DNA of 64,000 nucleotides, from contig OX940862.1 of the NCBI GenBank assembly GCA_954871525.1, positions 12,854,501-12,918,500 of the forward strand. Reading direction: 5' to 3'. Source of the stretch: Parietaria judaica. Taxonomy: Eukaryota; Streptophyta; Magnoliopsida; Rosales; Urticaceae. Shown here in pieces: positions 23,754 through 35,254 of the stretch; within the stretch, counting starts at the first letter, position 1; each line of letters starts with the position of its first letter. The translations under genes and the position numbers were made by a program. Below the pieces are notes generated by a model. It did not search any database. It was not told the origin of the DNA and saw only the letters and a list, made by a program, of their open reading frames with translations.

Positions 23754-24902
23754 ATGAGAAACCCGCCATCTCTGCTCTCTCTAACAGTTGACTCGGCAAT
23801 CCTCAACCTCTCTCTCATCCCCGATCTCTCCCCTCTCCCCGATCACATCCTCCTCGACCTCTTCCTGGTTCGTCTCCTCGATCCGACCTTTGCTTTTACC
23901 GACTATTGTTATGTATATCGAGAATGTGTTATCGGTTCGATTCTAACCTGATTAGATTCAGATCAATTGAAGAGGAAATGATTAGCTGGTTGTTACTCGT
24001 TCCAATCGTTGATCGTTACTCTGAATCTCTTGCAATTCATATCATAGTGATGCTTGATATGCTAAATCTGGAGATTAGGTCTGTTTTTTTATTTTTTATT
24101 TTTTTACACCAATTTTAGGAACTGCTCAAATCTTTCTTATGTTTCGTGTTGATTGTCATTCAATGACTTTAGAGGTGTAAGTACCAAATGATCTGATTTT
24201 TGTGATTGCATAAACCATTTTCTTTACCGGTAAAAGTTTTCAATCTCTACTGATTTGTTTCTCTATAAAATTCTATCCACTTGCTATTAAAGTCCTTTAT
24301 AAGAAAAGAGAAACAAAAATATGATTTTTTTTTTAATGACTCAGTATGCAAAATTTTGTTAAATAAAAAAATGGATAGAATTCCGGAGAGAAGCAAAATA
24401 GTGGATATTGAAAACTTTGGCTGTGGGTATTTATGCCTGGATTAACCCAAGATCTGATGACCCCAATTTTATATATAGGCAAAGAATACAGTTCCACATT
24501 AACAATGTAAAATTCATTTTTTGGTATTAATATTTGTTAAGTAAGCTTGTGTTTCTTGGTAAATATTTTGTGTTCCTGATTTTTTTTATTTTTTTTTGCA
24601 TTTGGCATTTTACCCTGTAATGCGTTTTTGAGTACTTGATCAAATCTGTTTATATTCGTTTCTCTTGTAGAAAACGCTGAAAGCGGGGAAGCTTAATGAG
24701 AAAGTTCTGAAATTGTTTCTAGACGCCGGAAAAGAGGAAGTTCTTGCACTGATCCGAGCGCTTAATATCCGGCAACCTCTCACCCCTGTATTGCCTACTA
24801 GTAAGTCCATAATATCATCATCTCTTTTCTTGCTTTATTTCCATGAAAATTCTCACTGATGATCCCCCAAATTATATTTCAGGATGCTCAGAGAGGTTCT
24901 GA
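23754..24902 (+). CDS. Small 87-aa leucine-rich plant protein, unknown function
   Basis: Exons 23754-23867, 24671-24800 and 24883-24902 join with canonical splice sites to 87 aa: MRNPPSLLSL, then a leucine-rich first half (ILNLSLIPDLSPLPDHILL), a helical second half (KTLKAGKLNEKVLKLF, EEVLALIRALNI) and the end LPTRCSERF. It has no signal peptide or obvious membrane segment. I recall similar short proteins in other plants, ending in a like motif, but cannot give a function. The last exon contributes only five complete codons plus the stop. Its stop is 89 bp before the start of the next gene on the same strand, with no AATAAA between them, so the two may share one transcript. Confidence 0.72.
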
Positions 24903-24991
24903 ATTTGGTACTACGTGTGTGATCAAGGCTGTTTTTTTCGGGGGCACAATCGTCAACGAAGTTCTGTTGCTTCATCGGGGACTGTAAGAAG

Positions 24992-26047
24992 ATGGCTGAC
25001 TCAACCATTAAGGTCAACGACAATGAGATTGACATTGTCATCGCTGCCCTTCGCACCGACTTGACATCTTTCATGAACGCTTGGAAACAAATATTTTCTC
25101 GGTTCCACCTGATAATTGTCAAAGATCCTGACCTAAAGGAGGATCTCAAGATCCCTGAAGGCTTCAATGTCGATGTTTTCACGAAAACCGACATAGACAG
25201 AGTTGTGGGATCATCCTCCATTCTCTTCTCCGGCTACTCTTGCCGGTACTTCGGGTTTCTTATGTCACGCAAGAAATACATCGTCTCTGTCGATGATGAC
25301 TGCCTTCCGGCAAATGACAATGAAGGCCGTCCTGTCGACGTCGTTGCTCAACACGTCTTCAACCTGGCGACACCAGCGACTCCGTTCTTCTTCAACACCC
25401 TCTATGATCCGTATCGGAAGGGAGCGGACTTCGTCCGTGGATACCCTTTTAGTCTCCGGAGCGGCGTTGCCTGCGCTCTCTCGTGCGGGCTCTGGCTGAA
25501 CCTTGCGGATTATGATGCACCTACGCAAGCCCTGAAGCCGGAGATGAGGAATTCACGATATGTGGATGCAGTTATGACCGTTCCTTCACGGGCCATGATG
25601 CCCCTGAGTGGAATCAACGTTGCCTTCGACCGAGAGATGATCGGGCCGGCGTTGTTTCCAGCGTTGAGGCTCGCTGGAGAGGGGAAATTCCGGTGGGAAA
25701 CAATGGAGGATGTGTGGGCCGGGCTTTGCGTGAAAGCGATTTGCGATCATCTGGGGCTCGGAGTGAAGAGCGGGCTTCCGTACGTGTGGAGGACGGAGAG
25801 GGGAAACGCGGTTGAGAGTCTGAGGAAAGAGTGGGAAGGAGTGAAGCTCATGGAAGAGGTTGTTCCGTTTTTCCAGTCGCTGAGACTGAAGCGAACAACA
25901 GTGAAAGCGGAGGATTGCGTCATTGAGATCGCAAAGGAAGTGAAGGAACAGCTGGGGAAGGTGGACCCTGCGTTTGGCCGCGCGGCTGAGGCGATGGTGG
26001 ATTGGGTGCGACTCTGGAGAGCCGTGGGGTCTGCTTCTGCGTCCTGA
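24992..26047 (+). CDS. RGP: Reversibly glycosylated polypeptide / UDP-arabinopyranose mutase (GT75)
   Basis: A single 1056-bp exon encodes 351 aa, full family length. Family members form cytosolic, Golgi-associated complexes that interconvert UDP-arabinopyranose and UDP-arabinofuranose for cell-wall polymers. Seen here: EIDIVIAALRTDL near the N terminus, the acidic SVDDDC at 99-104 (nucleotide-sugar binding), LYDPYRKGADFVRGYPFSLR (137-156), whose arginines include the residue reversibly glycosylated in the family, then MPLSGINVAFDRE, METMEDVWAGLCVK-like and PYVWRTERGNAVESL. Residues differ enough from the main RGP1/2 type to suggest the divergent RGP5-like group (inference). It is intronless, whereas many family genes have introns, so it may derive from a retrocopy. 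A 12-codon upstream frame begins at 24884, overlapping the previous gene's end. The start has a purine-rich context (AAGAAG before ATG). Confidence 0.93.
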   Translation: MADSTIKVNDNEIDIVIAALRTDLTSFMNAWKQIFSRFHLIIVKDPDLKEDLKIPEGFNVDVFTKTDIDRVVGSSSILFSGYSCRYFGFLMSRKKYIVSVDDDCLPANDNEGRPVDVVAQHVFNLATPATPFFFNTLYDPYRKGADFVRGYPFSLRSGVACALSCGLWLNLADYDAPTQALKPEMRNSRYVDAVMTVPSRAMMPLSGINVAFDREMIGPALFPALRLAGEGKFRWETMEDVWAGLCVKAICDHLGLGVKSGLPYVWRTERGNAVESLRKEWEGVKLMEEVVPFFQSLRLKRTTVKAEDCVIEIAKEVKEQLGKVDPAFGRAAEAMVDWVRLWRAVGSASAS

Positions 26048-26965
26048 ATCTGTTGATGAGATTGCTTTCACAGACGTTTTGGATTCGGATTTTCGCGATC
26101 AGATTTAAAATGTTGGTTTGTTTTTGGTGTCAATGTCACTAACTCACAGATGACTATATTGTCATGGTATGATGATACGAATAAATTGACTACATTTGCT
26201 CTGTTAAATTACAATTTGATTCTGTTATAAAATCATGTGTTATTCTCTTGCTTATTATACCATTGACTCTGGGCATTGTCTTCTTTTGCTTTATCTCATT
26301 ACCAATAATGCTTGCTCGTTTCCTCAAAATAAAAATAATAATAATAAAAAAAATAATGCTTGTTCTTCTCTCCAGAAACTGTCTTTTTCTCGGCTGTTTA
26401 TCAACCGCGTTAATTCTTTCTTAGCCGCTTAACTCATTTAATTGACTGGTAGAGTTAAAGGTGTAGAATATGAAAGTTAGGGACTTATGTTGTAATTATT
26501 TATTATAGGACATTTTTCATTTTGTATATGGATAAGTACGTAATTTCATTATCTTAGTTTTCGTTCGTGTGTATATTACACGTCTTTGGTTATTAATGAA
26601 AAAGAAACCATTATTCCCAAAACTATCCACAAAGGATAAAATTATTGGAGTTTCCTCAATTAAAACATGTAGTTCACAATATAAAAGAACATTAATTTGA
26701 CATTGATCTGTTTTATAACCAACCAGAACACACCAAAGCCCAAGCAAAAAATAGAAATAAAAAATAGGGAAAATATTGCGAATTTTCATTGCAATTATAT
26801 TTATGCATTTAATTTTTTTTAAACTATTTTTTTCCTGCAAGAATTGACCACATCAACCGTCCTAAAATACTGTCCTGTTTGACATTTAGAAGAATTTATA
26901 GCCAATCATGCGCGAAGAACAAGCTTCTTACACAAAAGTTAGCTGAAAATATGATCCTATTTCCC
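26048..26965. other. Intergenic DNA between RGP and LEA genes
   Basis: No gene is seen; it is AT-rich, with an AATAATAAT run at 26333-26345. The right end is the promoter of the next gene. Confidence 0.5.
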
Positions 26966-26973
26966 TATATATA
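26966..26973 (+). promoter_or_regulatory. TATA box of the LEA-like gene
   Basis: TATATATA in the context CCCTATATATACC, 73 bp before the ATG. The spacing leaves a leader of about 40-50 bp. Confidence 0.65.
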
Positions 26974-27045
26974 CCAACCATATCCACTTAATTATCCACA
27001 CAAACCTTTTCTTAAAAAACAATTATAATCAAAGAGACAAAGATC

Positions 27046-27913
27046 ATGTCAAGCTCAAGCCTCATCATGATCAGTCTTCTGAAATCTGCTCAAGTTGGAG
27101 CAAGAAACGCCCACCATCCCATGCAGCTTTTGGCTGCTTCAGCAAGACATGTTCATGTAATAAACTCAATATTCAAACACTTTCAATGTTTTCTTGGAAC
27201 AAGTTCACGATTAATGTTTTCGACTTGTATATATATCTGCAGTCAAGTCCATTACAACAAGCTCCGGCGTGTGAAAAAGTGAAAGATGGTGCGAACCAGG
27301 TAAGTCAGAAGCGGCTTTGTTCCAAAATTATGTATTTCAATCAAGTGAAAGAAATAATAAATAAACGGAACATCATATACCAATCTAAATTATTGTTTGT
27401 AAATTAATAATAATAATGATAAAATTTCACTGATCCCAAAAATATTAATTTATATATATAATAATGATAAAATTTCACTGATTCCAAAAATATTAATTTA
27501 TAAAGATTAAACAGCCCTAATGTGCAAATTTTTTTGCGTCATTCAAGAAAAAAAAACTTTAACTTTTGTACATTATTATTAGTCTTATAATTATTATTTT
27601 CCAATCGTTTTTTTTTTCCTTAAATTATTTCAGATTTAAAATTCAAGGAAAATAATTTTTGTGGGGTGCAATAAATATACATAATATAGCTCAGATAAAC
27701 ACAAAACTTTGTGTCATTGAAGATTAATTCAAGGAAAATGTTTTTTTTTTCAATTTTATATGTGAGTTAGAGATTAATTAAGCATTAACGTGATCGATAT
27801 ATACGTCAATCAACTAGCTCAAATAGTTGAGTATTTGAGTTTGTACGGTTCAAACTAATTTCAAGTACTCGCGACACCATAATTGAAAAAACACTCACTA
27901 ACATTTTAGATGG

Positions 27914-27972
<59 letters not shown>

Positions 27973-28221
27973 ATTGTAAATGTGAGAAATGAAATCACAC
28001 AGGTGAAAGAGAAAGCAAAAGACGTGGCTGGAGAGGTGTCGGAGAAGGCAAAAGATGTGGCTGAGAAGGCTAAGAAGGCAGCGGGCGACACTTGGGTTTC
28101 GACCAAAGGAGCGGCCGAAAAGGCCAAAGAGACGGTGGAGAAGAGGACCGACGTGTCCAAGGAATACGTCAAAGAACACGCGGATCAAGTTAAGAAGAGC
28201 ATGAACGTGAAGAATGAATGA
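27046..28221 (+). CDS. LEA-like protein, probably mitochondrial
   Basis: Exons 27046-27156, 27243-27299 and 28003-28221 join in phase 0 to 128 aa. The first 36 residues have Arg and Ser but no acid (SLLKSAQVGARNAHH...SARHVH), as in a mitochondrial presequence. The last exon is a run of 11-residue-type amphipathic repeats (VKEKAKDVAGE, VSEKAKDVAEK, AKKAAGDTW, AAEKAKETVEK), the pattern of group 3/LEA_4 proteins that protect membranes and proteins during drying. The third exon was started at CACACAG before GTGAAAGAG; starting just after the TA run instead brings an in-frame stop within seven codons. Intron 2 (703 bp) contains a long (TA)n near its acceptor. The family is usually induced by drought or abscisic acid. 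Confidence 0.83.
27912..27970. repeat. (TA)n microsatellite, about 28 units
   Basis: An uninterrupted TA run in intron 2 of the LEA-like gene, about 30 bp before the chosen acceptor. It is likely to vary in length and could affect splicing. Confidence 0.97.
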
Positions 28222-29380
28222 AGGATTAATTGGTCATTTTTTTATTTTCATTTCTCAACGTACGTTATGCTTCTCTTTTCTCTCTTTGAATGCGTTTGCT
28301 TTTTTTCCTTTCGGTGTTTGGCATTTTTCCAAATATGATTTTAAGAGGATTTATGGCCTTTATTTGTAGTTTTGTAACATGTATTTATGAATTGCGACCA
28401 CGTGTTGTGGACGTTTCCATCGTCAATAAAAGCAGTTGTTAATGGTGTGATAATATCTCTATGCTTAGGCTTATATTTCATAACATGCTTTTTTAGTAGA
28501 AGAAATAACATAAGTATACTAAAAAAAATTAATGTTGATTTTTGTGAATAATGAATATTGTAAAAAAAAATCCGAAGAACCGGAAGTTACTCATCTCGAG
28601 ATCCCGTCAGATTTTATCAAAGTAACATTTGTAACAAAGGCACACGAGATCTTCGGATAAATAAGCTAAGTCATCTCAATTCTCAAGTATCAAAACCAGC
28701 CGGTTTAAGGAAAATAAAAGCAAGATATATAAGACTTGATTCCCAATTTATTAAATCTAAACAATTTAAAATAAGACTTGAAAAATCACTAGTTTTGGTA
28801 AATATATTACATCTCTATATATATATATATATATCATTAATGTCACGTTGAGGCAACATAAACCACTTTATTTCTTTCTCTTAAAATGTTGGATGAAGAA
28901 GTTAGTACATCTCATTTAATAAATTATGAGTCGGATACAAAAAAAAAATGAGTTAAAACAATACAACGATAAATAAATAAATAAGTAAATAATGGATTTA
29001 AATAATAAAATAAAAATAAAAAAACTGTTCTAATGCATCATAACACATTACACATGTAATTGTTAGATTCATATACACATTTATATGGAATATTATTTTT
29101 CCTATAAATCAAAGTTGATTTTAAAGATAAGACGTGGATATAACTTCTCGAAGAGATTACGAATAAATGAGACTATTTAAGTTGTGACACGTTACTTGTC
29201 AACGAGATTACGAATAAATGAGACTACTAAAGTTGCGTTACGTTACTTTTCACGTGTCTATAACTTAACCTTTTGAGCTCTGTAATGCAAAAATAAAATA
29301 GAAAAATTCTTAAAAAAAATCGTAAAAGGAGTTTTTACATTGTTTTGTTGAGTACTCGAACTCTCGAGCGTTTTTGGGTC
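28222..29380. other. Intergenic DNA with a 50-bp repeat pair
   Basis: No gene is seen. Two similar units with GAGATTACGAATAAATGAGA (29153 and 29203, period 50 bp) end in ACGTTACTT. The rest is AT-rich. Confidence 0.6.
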
Positions 29381-29399
29381 ATTCTTCGGTGCTCTAGGG

Positions 29400-30345
29400 T
29401 TTTCACATCTTCAAATCGAGAACTCAAATTGACGAAGAAGGTAAAACTAGATTACGAACATTTTATTTTTGGCATTTTTTTACATTAATTGTCCATTTTT
29501 CTTGTAAAATAAGATTGCAAGTATCCTGATTGTGATCCAATATGATCTATATAGGAAAAATCGCCAAACGGTTCATCGTGATTATGATCCGACAAAATCA
29601 ACTTAAGACTCATCGTGATTATGTTCAAGATCAACGGTGACTCAAAAATCTGAAGTTACTCTTGTTAACTCGGACATTCACCGTTCAAGATCTGTGTCGC
29701 TCAGGAATTAAAGAATAAATAAAAAGCAAGTAATTATCTTAAAGAGTACATTTTGAATCATGATTCTGATAACCTCTTTATCTTCTAATTTTTAATTTAC
29801 ATCCGGCGGTTTTTGTTAGAACTGTTTTCTTGTTCATGTCAGAAGTAGGAGTGCCGGCCAAATATGTGTCTGGCCAAGGACGCGGTATATGTGGTAGAAA
29901 GCAATTAAATTAATTATGTAATATTTTTTGTATTAATTGTCTATAAATCTTGTATAACTATGTTACAAGTATGTGAGTTATTGGCTAATGATTTATCATG
30001 ATTATGATCCGGCATGATCAATATAGATAAAAATCGACTAGTGATTCGTTGTGATTATTTTCCAGATTGACAGATGCTGGAACTTCTGAAGTTACTCTTG
30101 TTCACTCGGTGGTTCAGAGCCCATTCTCAAACGATCTAGAAAAGAAAGAAAAAAAACAAAGAAGTAAGAATCGTATTAACTTTAAAATCGTATCTTTTAA
30201 TAATCCACAACTGCTGTTATTATACACATTTTTTAGATATGTTTTAGTTCTTGTTCATGATATTTGGAAGTAGCAGGAATGCCGAGCATTATTCAAACAA
30301 CAAGGAGTCCGGCTAAGGCCGCGTTATATACGGTACGAAACTTTT
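29400..30345 (+). repeat. Tandem duplication (about 450 bp) of the 5' exon region
   Basis: About 29470-29890 and 29920-30340 are diverged copies: both contain TGATTATGATCCG, CTGAAGTTACTCTTGTT (29660; 30089), TTCTTGTTCATG (29829; 30248) and AGGA(G/A)TGCCG (about 29847; 30276) in the same order and spacing. Splice-like signals suggest two small exons per unit, belonging to the leader of the next gene. Only the right copy keeps a long frame. Confidence 0.65.
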
Positions 30346-31985
30346 AGTATTAGATTCTCAATTAGCATTGATACATAATTATTTTCCGATTAATCACTGA
30401 CGGAAATCGGAACTACGTGATAGCCAAAAGAGGCGGTTGCCCCCTTCAATTTTTCAATTTTCTCAACTTTCACCCAAATTTATAAACATTTCAAATTTCC
30501 TATTACCCCTACATTTTCCTTTTTTTTTTTCAAATTTATATCCTAATTCCAATTGTAACCCCTAGATTTTCATCATTGTTCGGCCACCACCTATTATGCA
30601 AAATTAACCAAATGTTTTATTGGATTACTGTTTGTTGTCCAAGCAGGAATGGTATAAGTATCCACCCAGATCCAAAAAAAAAAAAAAAAAAATTGCCAGG
30701 CAGGTATGAAATACGTATCAAAAAAGTTACCATACATGCATAAACTTTAAATACATTTTGGATTTTATTTCCTTCATTTTATCACTATTGGGCTATATTG
30801 TATCAAGTCAACTTGATGAGATTTGGGAGACACATGTATGGATGATTCTTCTACCTTCTTCAACCTGATTACGCTTTTCTTATTTGGTCTTACAAGTGTT
30901 GGAGCAAGATCCAAAAATGGATTCTCAATTATAGTAACATACTAACAATTTTAGTGTCTTTTTAGATTTTACCCCCTCTGTATATTTATTGCAATAACTT
31001 TACCACGTATTTGATCTTCTTACTATAAATATGGGATATGATCACACCAATATTCATATTAGAAAAAGAAAAAAAAGCTTCTCATAAGTGTTTGAGCATA
31101 AGGTTAGTCGTGTACATTCCTCAAAAATCTTGTGTTGAACACCATTTTGCAGCTTCCAATGCTATATTCACTCAGCCAAATTCATGTTACTTGATGGGTT
31201 TTTTTTATTTATTATTTTATAAAGTTTTTGAAAATTTCATTTTTTTTCTTCCCTTTTTTCTGATTTCTTTCTTTCTTTCAGGAACTTGGATTCAGTTTGA
31301 AACAAGATGTCAACCATTCCACCCCAAGAAGCGTTCGGTTTTCAGGAAGAGAATCCACTAATCCAAAGCGTAAAAATCTCAAATCAATTTTGCATGCACA
31401 TTTATTAGTATATATATAGTTAAATTAAATATGATATTTAATTGTTGGCTTGCAGAATTCACTCTCTCCGGTGAATGGAAATTGGGAAACGCAGCAAAGC
31501 GCAGCCATGAAAGAGTATGTTCGATTGTTAATTTGTCACCTTTTGTAATTATCATCATCGTCACGACGCTATAATTTATAGTTAATGTATATCATGTCAT
31601 GTCATAATTATATTATATACTAGAGACAAATAAACTACGTGTGGTGGCTTAATTGCATGCTTTCCTTTGACTCGTTTCTCTGGTAAAACAAGTTGATACG
31701 CTTTCCAAGTATAAATCTATAATTAGGACCGTTAATTTGGTAGAAGTTTCTGAGTGTTCAATCAATAATAAATTGTTTTGTAAGGATACATATTTAGTGC
31801 ACTTAATTATATATATATATATATGTAAACATATATATACAAAATTGTGTGCGGGGAGCCAAGCTAGTATCAAGAAAAACAAAACAAAACAAAAAAATTG
31901 AAATTGTGTTTGGTGAATAATTTTGAATCCGAAAGTTTAATGCTAGTTTGAACAGGCGCCCGTCGATTTTCCACATCGGGAGTGA
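30279..31985 (+). other. Overlapping upstream frame, 76 codons if spliced
   Basis: Segments 30279-30332, 31282-31369, 31456-31514 and 31956-31985 use GT-AG borders. From an ATG at 30279 they give 76 residues (MPSIIQTTRSPAKAALYT..., basic, ending PHRE) before a stop. The last three segments overlap the main protein's first exons in another frame. It could be an upstream ORF that limits main translation, a second product, or chance. Confidence 0.35.
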
Positions 31986-34938
31986 CACCCCTCCCCGCAA
32001 CGGCGTCTCCTTACCTCAACAAGCTGGTTTTTCTCTCCTGAATCCGGCCGTAACAGGGCCAAACCTCTTCCCTCCGATCTCGGTATTTTTTTTATTATAA
32101 GACAAGCTAGCTTTCAGTAACCATTAGCTCAATTAGCTGAGTATTTGAACTAGTATATTCTTAAGATAAATGATTCTACCATATTTAAAATACAGTAGAA
32201 CCTCTATAAATTAATACTCGGTAAATTAATAGTCGCGATTAGATAATATTTTTGTCCGGTCCCGACTACACTAACGCAGTTCAATTTTTACCTCGATAAA
32301 TTAATAAACTCAATAATATAATAAATTTCTCTGGTCCCAAACTTATTAATTTATAGAGGTTCAACTGTAATTAGAAATCGCCTACCTTAAGAAAATCAAT
32401 TTCTTGATCGGCGCGGAGAAACTTGAGATATAATTTTCAGGTCGACTCATTTTGCCAAGAGCTAAGTTCCCCCGGCTTAGACTCGAGCCTGCTCTACGGA
32501 GATCACCCTTTTGTTGCTTCACCGCCCAGCCGAACTCGCGCGGAACTTGACTTGAGTTTGATCGGTGGCAACCAAATGGGAATTCCTCACTCGAATCGGT
32601 ACGTTCTATGAGGCCTCTACGGTTTGTTTTTCGATCGCTTTCTTCCCATAAAGTTTTTATACGACATGTCGGCAAAATCAACTTACTTGGCGAGCGACGT
32701 GTCGACAAAATAAACTTATTTGGCGAGCGACGTCCAACCAACTATTAAAAAAAATTAAATTTACTTCAAACTAATTTTTTTCATTTGTTGACTCGGCCCC
32801 GATCCCATTTCTACTTACTCACGCGAGATTTGTATTTTGGATCCGCCAGTGTCAATTGGTTGAGTATTTGAACTAATATTATTAGAATTGAGAAACTTAA
32901 AAATTATTATTATACTGCTGATGATTGATGAAGTCACCTCACCTGGATTTCATTTTGGGACACTTGATGAAGCAACAGGTCTCCGGTGATGGGAGCGGTG
33001 AATACTGGCCATTCGTTCTTTGTGAACCAGTTACCAATGCCTCCGAACTTCGGGGAAACGAGACCGTACAATCTGCCTGTGACGAACTTCACTCCGGGAC
33101 TGCCCCAGGTCCAGATCTGGAGAATATGAATTGGATGATTTTCTATCTTTAGTTACCTTTGATCTTATTTTTTATATATTGATTTATTTGATGTATATAT
33201 TAATTTTTTTTCATTTTCTCCTTTCACTCTGTACTGTTTTTATTCAGTCAACATTACCAGGTGGAGATGCTGGATTGTCATTCAGGAACCAAATTACTAT
33301 GAATCCTCCTCTGAATCAGACTGTGTACGTACACTCTCTAACTTCACAATATATGCACTTATATATTACTCTATTTTTTAAATAATTTTTTTATTGGTTC
33401 CATATATAGGTCTCAAGAAATTCAATCTCCGGGAATTCTGAGTCCGAATTCTGGACAAAATGCCTTCTACAACTTCGCTGGAGCGGGCAGTTCAAGCCAA
33501 TGCCAAGCCCTAAACGTACTATTTTCGCTATTCGCTTTTTAAAGAGTCACTTGTCTCGTGTTAATGTCGTAAATTTATAAAAAAATAATCATTACTTATG
33601 GTTGAATATAGCACAAAGAAAATTGAGACTTACGATTGTAAATTATTTCATGCACCAAAATGACTGTCGTATTGTTAAAATTTGTATTGTCGTTTTTTTT
33701 CTTCTAAATAGGCGAATGGAATGGGATCACAAATGTTTCCTCTTCACGGTGAAGACCTGTCCGGTACAAATCAGAACAAGGTATGTGTATGCTGATCTCA
33801 TCTTTGCATAAATAGAAGGAATTAAATCTTAATAAATAAATCATTTCGGTTTTCCAGCGCCGGATGATTGAGAACTCTCCAAACTTGGGCCAGCTCGGAT
33901 CCGCAAGCATGCCTGCAACTGCAAGAACTGATCCCATGGTGCTTCCTTCGTAATTAATGCACGCTTTCGCGCTTAAAAATATAGAGCTTGTCGAGAAAAT
34001 TAAAAATAATTAAACATATAGTACGATTTTTTATTACTAAGATGAACATTCTTAAAACAAATTGTGATTTGCATGGTTTGAACCCGACATCTAAAGTTAA
34101 CCTTATTATCATAAAAAAATAATAGTTAAAGTGTCATATATTTCACACCAAATTATGTAAATGTGAAAAATATTTTTTTAAGGTGAACCTTACATATTCA
34201 ATTGCTCGAAACATAATGGCAACCTGTAAGTGCATTCTAATTCCGTCACTGAATATGATTACTAATTCGTCATTCCTCTTGTTTTGCATATATGATTAGA
34301 TGCCAATGGGTTGGCAATCGAACAACTATATCCCGCATTCAGCCATGCCAACCCCGAACCTCCACTTGGGAGGAAGTTGGCTCACTCAGAGCCGGAGTTC
34401 AGAAAGACTCACCACCACCACTTCCGACGGTCAAACCATCAGGTTGACTTTTCAAACCTTTTGTCATTTATGTTATTGATTTGTGGACTCTATCATCCAT
34501 CTTTGTTGTGTACAACGTTTGACAAGCCCAAAAAAAAACCTTGTTCAAAACAGGCCCAGGCCCATTAAGAATTCGGTTTACGACCCGATGTACGAGCAAA
34601 TGGGCCTTCCTATTGACCCCCATTTGCGCATGTTCTTGGCCAAGCAGCGTGGTAAGCTCTCTCAAGTCTCAACGATTAATAAAAGTACATAGTCTTGTAA
34701 ATATGGGACCTCGGAGTTTGAAGTTTAGTTATATTTTATAATCCGGGATCCAAATTCAAATTCCAGATTCAATATTTTATTATCTATGGTATATATTAAT
34801 TATTAACTATTCATTTTAATAACGCTTAGTTAATTTGGACGATCGGGTTGAGATCAGATAATCCATATATATAAGAACCGATATTCCAGTTCATCTTGTA
34901 CTCACACCTTATTATTATTTTTTGCAGATGGACTTTGA
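31307..34938 (+). CDS. Uncharacterised Pro/Ser/Asn-rich protein, 12 coding exons
   Basis: Exons 31307-31369, 31456-31514, 31956-32082, 32441-32598, 32979-33108, 33248-33324, 33410-33515, 33712-33780, 33858-33938, 34300-34442, 34554-34651 and 34928-34938 keep frame through all junctions and give 373 aa, starting MSTIPPQEAFGFQEEN. Most of it looks disordered, with many Pro, Ser, Asn, Gln and Met. There are no membrane segments. A denser C-terminal block (IKNSVYDPMYEQMGLPIDPH, then LRMFLAKQRDGL at the end) looks like a conserved motif. I do not recognise the family; a nuclear regulatory role is a guess. The ATG is preceded by an in-frame TGA six bases upstream, so coding begins here, with leader exons further left. 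The 33324 donor was chosen because it alone keeps the following exon open to the end. Confidence 0.7.
32193..32367. mobile_element. Emigrant-like (pogo/Tc1-mariner) MITE
   Basis: A 175-bp element with inverted ends CAGTAGAACCTCTATAAATT and its inverse ending GAGGTTCAACTG, flanked by TA on both sides. These ends match the Emigrant/Lemi1 family of plants. It lies in intron 3 of the preceding gene. Decayed relatives occur near 18690, 45190 and 50225. Confidence 0.85.
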
Positions 34939-35246
34939 AGATAGGAGCTACCTCTTAAGAATTAAGGTTCTTTTCGTCTTTCAAATCACAAGAGAGCTCA
35001 AATGCTTGGAGCGAAGAAAATCCTTATGTTTATCTGATAATTAAATAAATTTATGGTTTCAGTATTATATGTGTAAACTTAAGGACAAAGTAGAGAAGCC
35101 TTGGCTAATCTAAGCTGTGTCTGTACTAGACCTCGTTGGCTTGACTTTATATATATTATATATTTTCCATTGTTTAGATATTTTCGCTTTTTCATTTTAC
35201 CATAGATATAAAGCTGATATTTTATTCAACATATGGGCATCGGATA
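34939..35246. other. 3' flank of the 31307 gene
   Basis: This is the probable 3' UTR and spacer, AT-rich, ending at the hAT-type MITE. No other gene is seen. Confidence 0.45.
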
Positions 35247-35254
35247 ATTACAAT

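Noticed and set aside
27971..28002. Exon 3 of the LEA-like gene starting right after the TA run
   Set aside because: That acceptor brings an in-frame TGA after six codons; the acceptor at 28002 keeps the frame.
27906..28188. Long open frames of repeated Ile-Tyr on both strands
   Set aside because: They are translations of the (TA)n run and antisense of the LEA exon.
31282..31514. Frame ELGFSLKQDVNHSTP... as the main protein of the 31307 gene
   Set aside because: It meets a stop early in the third exon, whereas the other frame continues through all later exons; kept only as an upstream-frame finding.
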